A program made the position numbers and the translations under genes. From Pelecanus crispus (Eukaryota > Chordata > Aves > Pelecaniformes > Pelecanidae), in the NCBI RefSeq assembly GCF_030463565.1, contig NC_134656.1:2962501-3026500 (forward strand): a DNA stretch of 64,000 bases. The letters run 5' to 3'. The notes under the pieces were generated by a model, which had not been told where the DNA came from, did no database searches, and saw only the letters and a list, made by a program, of their open reading frames with translations. This document shows positions 62,196 to 64,000 of the stretch, in pieces; position 1 is the first letter of the stretch; every line of letters starts with the position of its first letter.

Positions 62196-64000
62196 GTAAA
62201 CTTATTAAAAAATTTATTTTATACACAGATATGGGGAAAATGAAATGTGAAGGCTGCTATGGTGGAAAAAAATGTAAGTAGGCATTTGAAATGTTTTTAA
62301 TACATCTCAACTTGATGGTTTTATGTGTGTTCAGCAACACAAAAAACAAACTGATGCTTATTTGTCTGTGACAATTTCATAGCTAATGGGTTTCAAAGCA
62401 GAAAGTTAAGCAATAATGCAGGTAAAGGACATTATGTCCAGTTTTTTGGAGTTTGATTCATTTTTTTATCTTTGCTAGTTTATTAACAATTTAAATAGTT
62501 ACTTTTTCAGAATTGGATTCTGCCAATGATTGCCACTTAAGTTTTTTGCCTTAGATATGAGGTGTTCTAACACTGACTGGAACTGGGCTATTAAAATTGA
62601 TACCTGTGTTGGCATTGGAAATTTGTACATCACCTTTAAGAGCAAGAAAGCCTGATCTTGTTTGTTCAGTTGATCTCTCTGGAAAAGGAAGAGTTGCATA
62701 AAATTCCTGGAATAGTGCTAGAAAGATTGCGTTTCTGCTGCTGAAGTCACATGTATTATTATTTGGGTAAATAAATGTTTTCAGTTCCCAGGTGTAAGCT
62801 GTCTACTAATTCTTGAAGTTTTGAGTGAAGAGGTAGTGGGAGAAATTTGGGCAGTAACTGTGAAAGTGTAGTAAGAACTTCCGTACGCTTTCATGGCTCT
62901 GTCTGCTGCAAGAGACATCTGTCCTTATCCATCCCATGACCTCTGTTTCAAGAATGCCTTTCTCTAGGCAGCCTGGAAGTAATGGACTGACAAAATAATA
63001 GGTGTTGGGATGTGTAGTTACTAGCTAAGTAACACTTGAAGTTGCTTGATACAGATAGTTTCATAGACGGTTTTTTTTGTATAGTGTTTCAGATAAAGCA
63101 TTTACTTGACAGGCTAGTTTAGTGCAGCTCACACTTGCTTCAAAATGTTTTTGAAGCAAAGACTTAATGCCTGTTCCTGGAGCTGGAATTGAAGTTGCCA
63201 TTTTAAAGGTTTTATTGCCATTTAAAAGCGCAGATAAAATTGCTTTAAACTGTCTTTATAGAATGTGCCCTTAAATTACAAGAGAAAATGAGATCAGTGT
63301 CTTAAGAACTTTTTAGCTCAACTTTTCCTAGCCATCAGATACGATGTGCATAGCATACCTCAACACAGCAAGGAAGGAGAGCTTAAGATTTGAAGTTTTT
63401 TCTTGTATACTCCTTGTGGGAGCTCCACAGGCTAAAACCTAAAAGCCTTTACTTCAACACTTCATTCCTTCAGTAGACAATTAGCAATTCAATATTTAAT
63501 GCAACCTGTCTCTTGAAGAGAGGTGTTCCCTTATGTAGGAGAGAATCTTGAATAAGTCAGAAGGCCTGGGTTCCTTTGTCTGGTGTTTGTGGTGTATGGC
63601 GTGGTTGTTTTTTGGTTTTGTTACAGTGATTGTTTGCTTTTTTAATGCTGTGATTTGCTGCCAAGTCTGGAGGGGAAGATAATGTGCATGTTTGAGGAGT
63701 GAGAGTACTTGGAAAGTGATGGGAGATCTGGTCGTCTTGAACAGTTAACTTAGTGGCCTGAGGAAGATCCAGACAGCTGCGTAGTGAACGCCGAACTTCC
63801 TTTGCCTTGTAGTAGTAGCTCACGGGGCTGAAGTTTTCACACACACAGCTATTTCCCACTTTCAGTTCAAGTGCTGATACAATATTCTTACCCAGGTCAC
63901 TGCTTTATAACAGGATCAGTTTTTCAAAATAATGCAATTTTTCTGCCTCATTTAAAACTGAGGCTCTAGCTTGTATGACGCATTCAGAAAATAAACTCTG
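62196..64000. other. YTHDF1 intron 4, cut by the window end
   Basis: AT-rich intronic sequence; no terminal exon encoding the expected ERQSRNKQ-type tail was found. The 100-aa ORF at 63557-63859 minus has no recognisable domain. Confidence 0.75.

Noticed and set aside
62196-62243. YTHDF1 ending with a 15-codon intronic tail
   Set aside because: The donor follows the conserved EEEEVVRK, where family members splice to a short terminal exon. The intronic tail has no family match, though retention cannot be excluded.

Overview
This is a vertebrate nuclear window with long introns, GT-AG splicing, UTRs, a CpG island and an LTR. Several points indicate a bird. The gene order NKAIN4 (+), BIRC7 (-), YTHDF1 (+) matches, in inverted orientation, the order I know from human chromosome 20q13.33, which corresponds to avian chromosome 20. 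The solo LTR at 2484-3045 looks like an ERVL-type LTR family that is abundant in bird genomes. The introns are also compact. I cannot name the species from the sequence.

Layout: 1-4498 is probably the 3' part of NKAIN4 intron 1 and carries the solo LTR. NKAIN4 coding exons lie at 4499-4636, 5139-5219, 14009-14206, 21981-22041, 25206-25290 and 30552-30561; exon 1 is not visible and should lie upstream. A CpG-dense element sits deep in an NKAIN4 intron (about 19690-19950). The region 30.8-34.4 kb is a convergent intergenic gap. BIRC7 (livin-type IAP) occupies 34.4-42.6 kb on the minus strand, with two BIR domains, a UBA-like segment and a C-terminal RING. The region 42.6-53.0 kb is a gap without a recognised gene; it holds a poly-C tract, a hairpin and weak promoter-like patches. 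A large CpG island (about 53.0-54.2 kb) drives YTHDF1, whose first four coding exons (53980-62195) encode all but the last few residues. The final exon lies beyond the window.

The three genes are syntenic neighbours and do not form a pathway. NKAIN4 is a small four-pass membrane protein that interacts with the Na,K-ATPase beta subunit. BIRC7 is an apoptosis inhibitor and ubiquitin ligase. YTHDF1 is a cytoplasmic m6A reader.

I see no new biological system. The best leads are a one-base phase mismatch at a BIRC7 splice donor, the non-mammalian BIRC7 architecture (two BIRs plus UBA), a 10-nt coding terminal exon in NKAIN4 whose preceding donor itself forms a stop codon, an overlapping upstream ORF and a 16-bp palindromic CRE at YTHDF1, and the isolated CpG-dense intronic element.
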